Part shown: positions 63,745 to 64,000 of the stretch, one piece after another
Layout: each line of letters opens with the position of its first letter
How positions within the stretch are numbered: the stretch's first letter is position 1
NCBI GenBank assembly: GCA_034769895.1
Contig: CM068372.1
Span: forward strand, 239,282,343 to 239,346,342
Direction: 5' to 3'
Length of the DNA stretch: 64,000 bases
Source of the DNA: Magicicada septendecula
Lineage: Eukaryota > Arthropoda > Insecta > Hemiptera > Cicadidae
Notes under the pieces: model-generated
What the model was told of the DNA's origin: nothing
The model's database searches: none
What the model saw: only the letters and a program-made list of their open reading frames with translations
Program-made: the position numbers and the translations under genes

Positions 63745-64000
63745 ACACACTCATACTTCGTAAAGGGATGAGCCTGGATATGTCCCCACAACCCCGTTTA
63801 CGTTTTATTAAGAAAAATAGTCAACTTACCCCCTGGTCCAGTGATTGTGACCGCACCTGAATGACCTTACTGGACTTCTCTCTCGAATCCCAACACCGCA
63901 ATGCCAGACAGGCACTTGACGCTCCTGCTCTGATGCGCTGGCCAGCACAGGACCGCCGGCACCGCATCACCAGACACTGAACATCAAATCAAAAAGTCAA

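Overview
This window is eukaryotic, AT-rich DNA made almost entirely of mobile elements and their remains. Ty3-type and non-LTR retrotransposons, Penelope-like elements, a BIR/MMP-bearing Polinton-like element and abundant microsatellites together suggest an arthropod, most likely an insect. The species cannot be fixed from the sequence. No complete host gene is evident. The best candidate host exon is at about 19.9-20.2 kb on the minus strand.

Layout. 0-8.3 kb: decayed LTR-retrotransposon material with two related coiled-coil gag-like ORFs, a zinc-binding module at 1.9-2.2 kb, and a 5'-truncated LINE (6456-6872) with a 12-bp target-site duplication. 8.9-15.1 kb: one broken Ty3/gypsy-type retrotransposon on the minus strand (gag, zinc knuckle, protease, RT, RNase H, integrase). 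7.8-8.3 and 18.4-18.9 kb: a pair of ~490-bp direct LTR-like repeats. 15-21 kb: mostly featureless. 21.2-37.2 and 53.0-54.7 kb: ~160-bp satellite monomers in both orientations. Part of this array (21.83-33.95 kb) is a long foldback palindrome centred near 31.36 kb, whose left arm is split by a Penelope-like element cluster (23.6-30.6 kb) with hammerhead-like motifs. 54.7-64 kb: microsatellites, LINE and gag remnants, a broken GCNTT/CXC-type protein gene and a strong hairpin.

The most interesting object is at 37232-52977. It is a 15.7-kb element with long terminal inverted repeats, inserted into one satellite monomer; the uninterrupted paralogous monomer is visible near 33.1 kb. It encodes a protein-primed-type family B DNA polymerase (one homopolymer frameshift), a complete secreted matrix metalloproteinase with an intact zinc site, BIR-domain (IAP-like) proteins, a DUF8207-type protein overlapping by 4 bp a fibre-like protein of five DAVN-type repeats, a paralogous pair of VIDFQ proteins, and three orphan proteins. 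I see no integrase, packaging ATPase, adenain-type protease or recognisable capsid gene, so it is not a canonical Maverick/Polinton.

Genes in the element form four blocks: a rightward block from the left TIR (MMP, orphan, BIR proteins, orphan), the leftward polymerase, a rightward orphan gene diverging from the polymerase, and a leftward block starting just inside the right TIR. The TIRs probably carry the promoters of the two outer blocks. The gene set suggests an integrated virus or virus-derived transposon with protein-primed replication plus captured host-interaction genes; that functional reading is inference.
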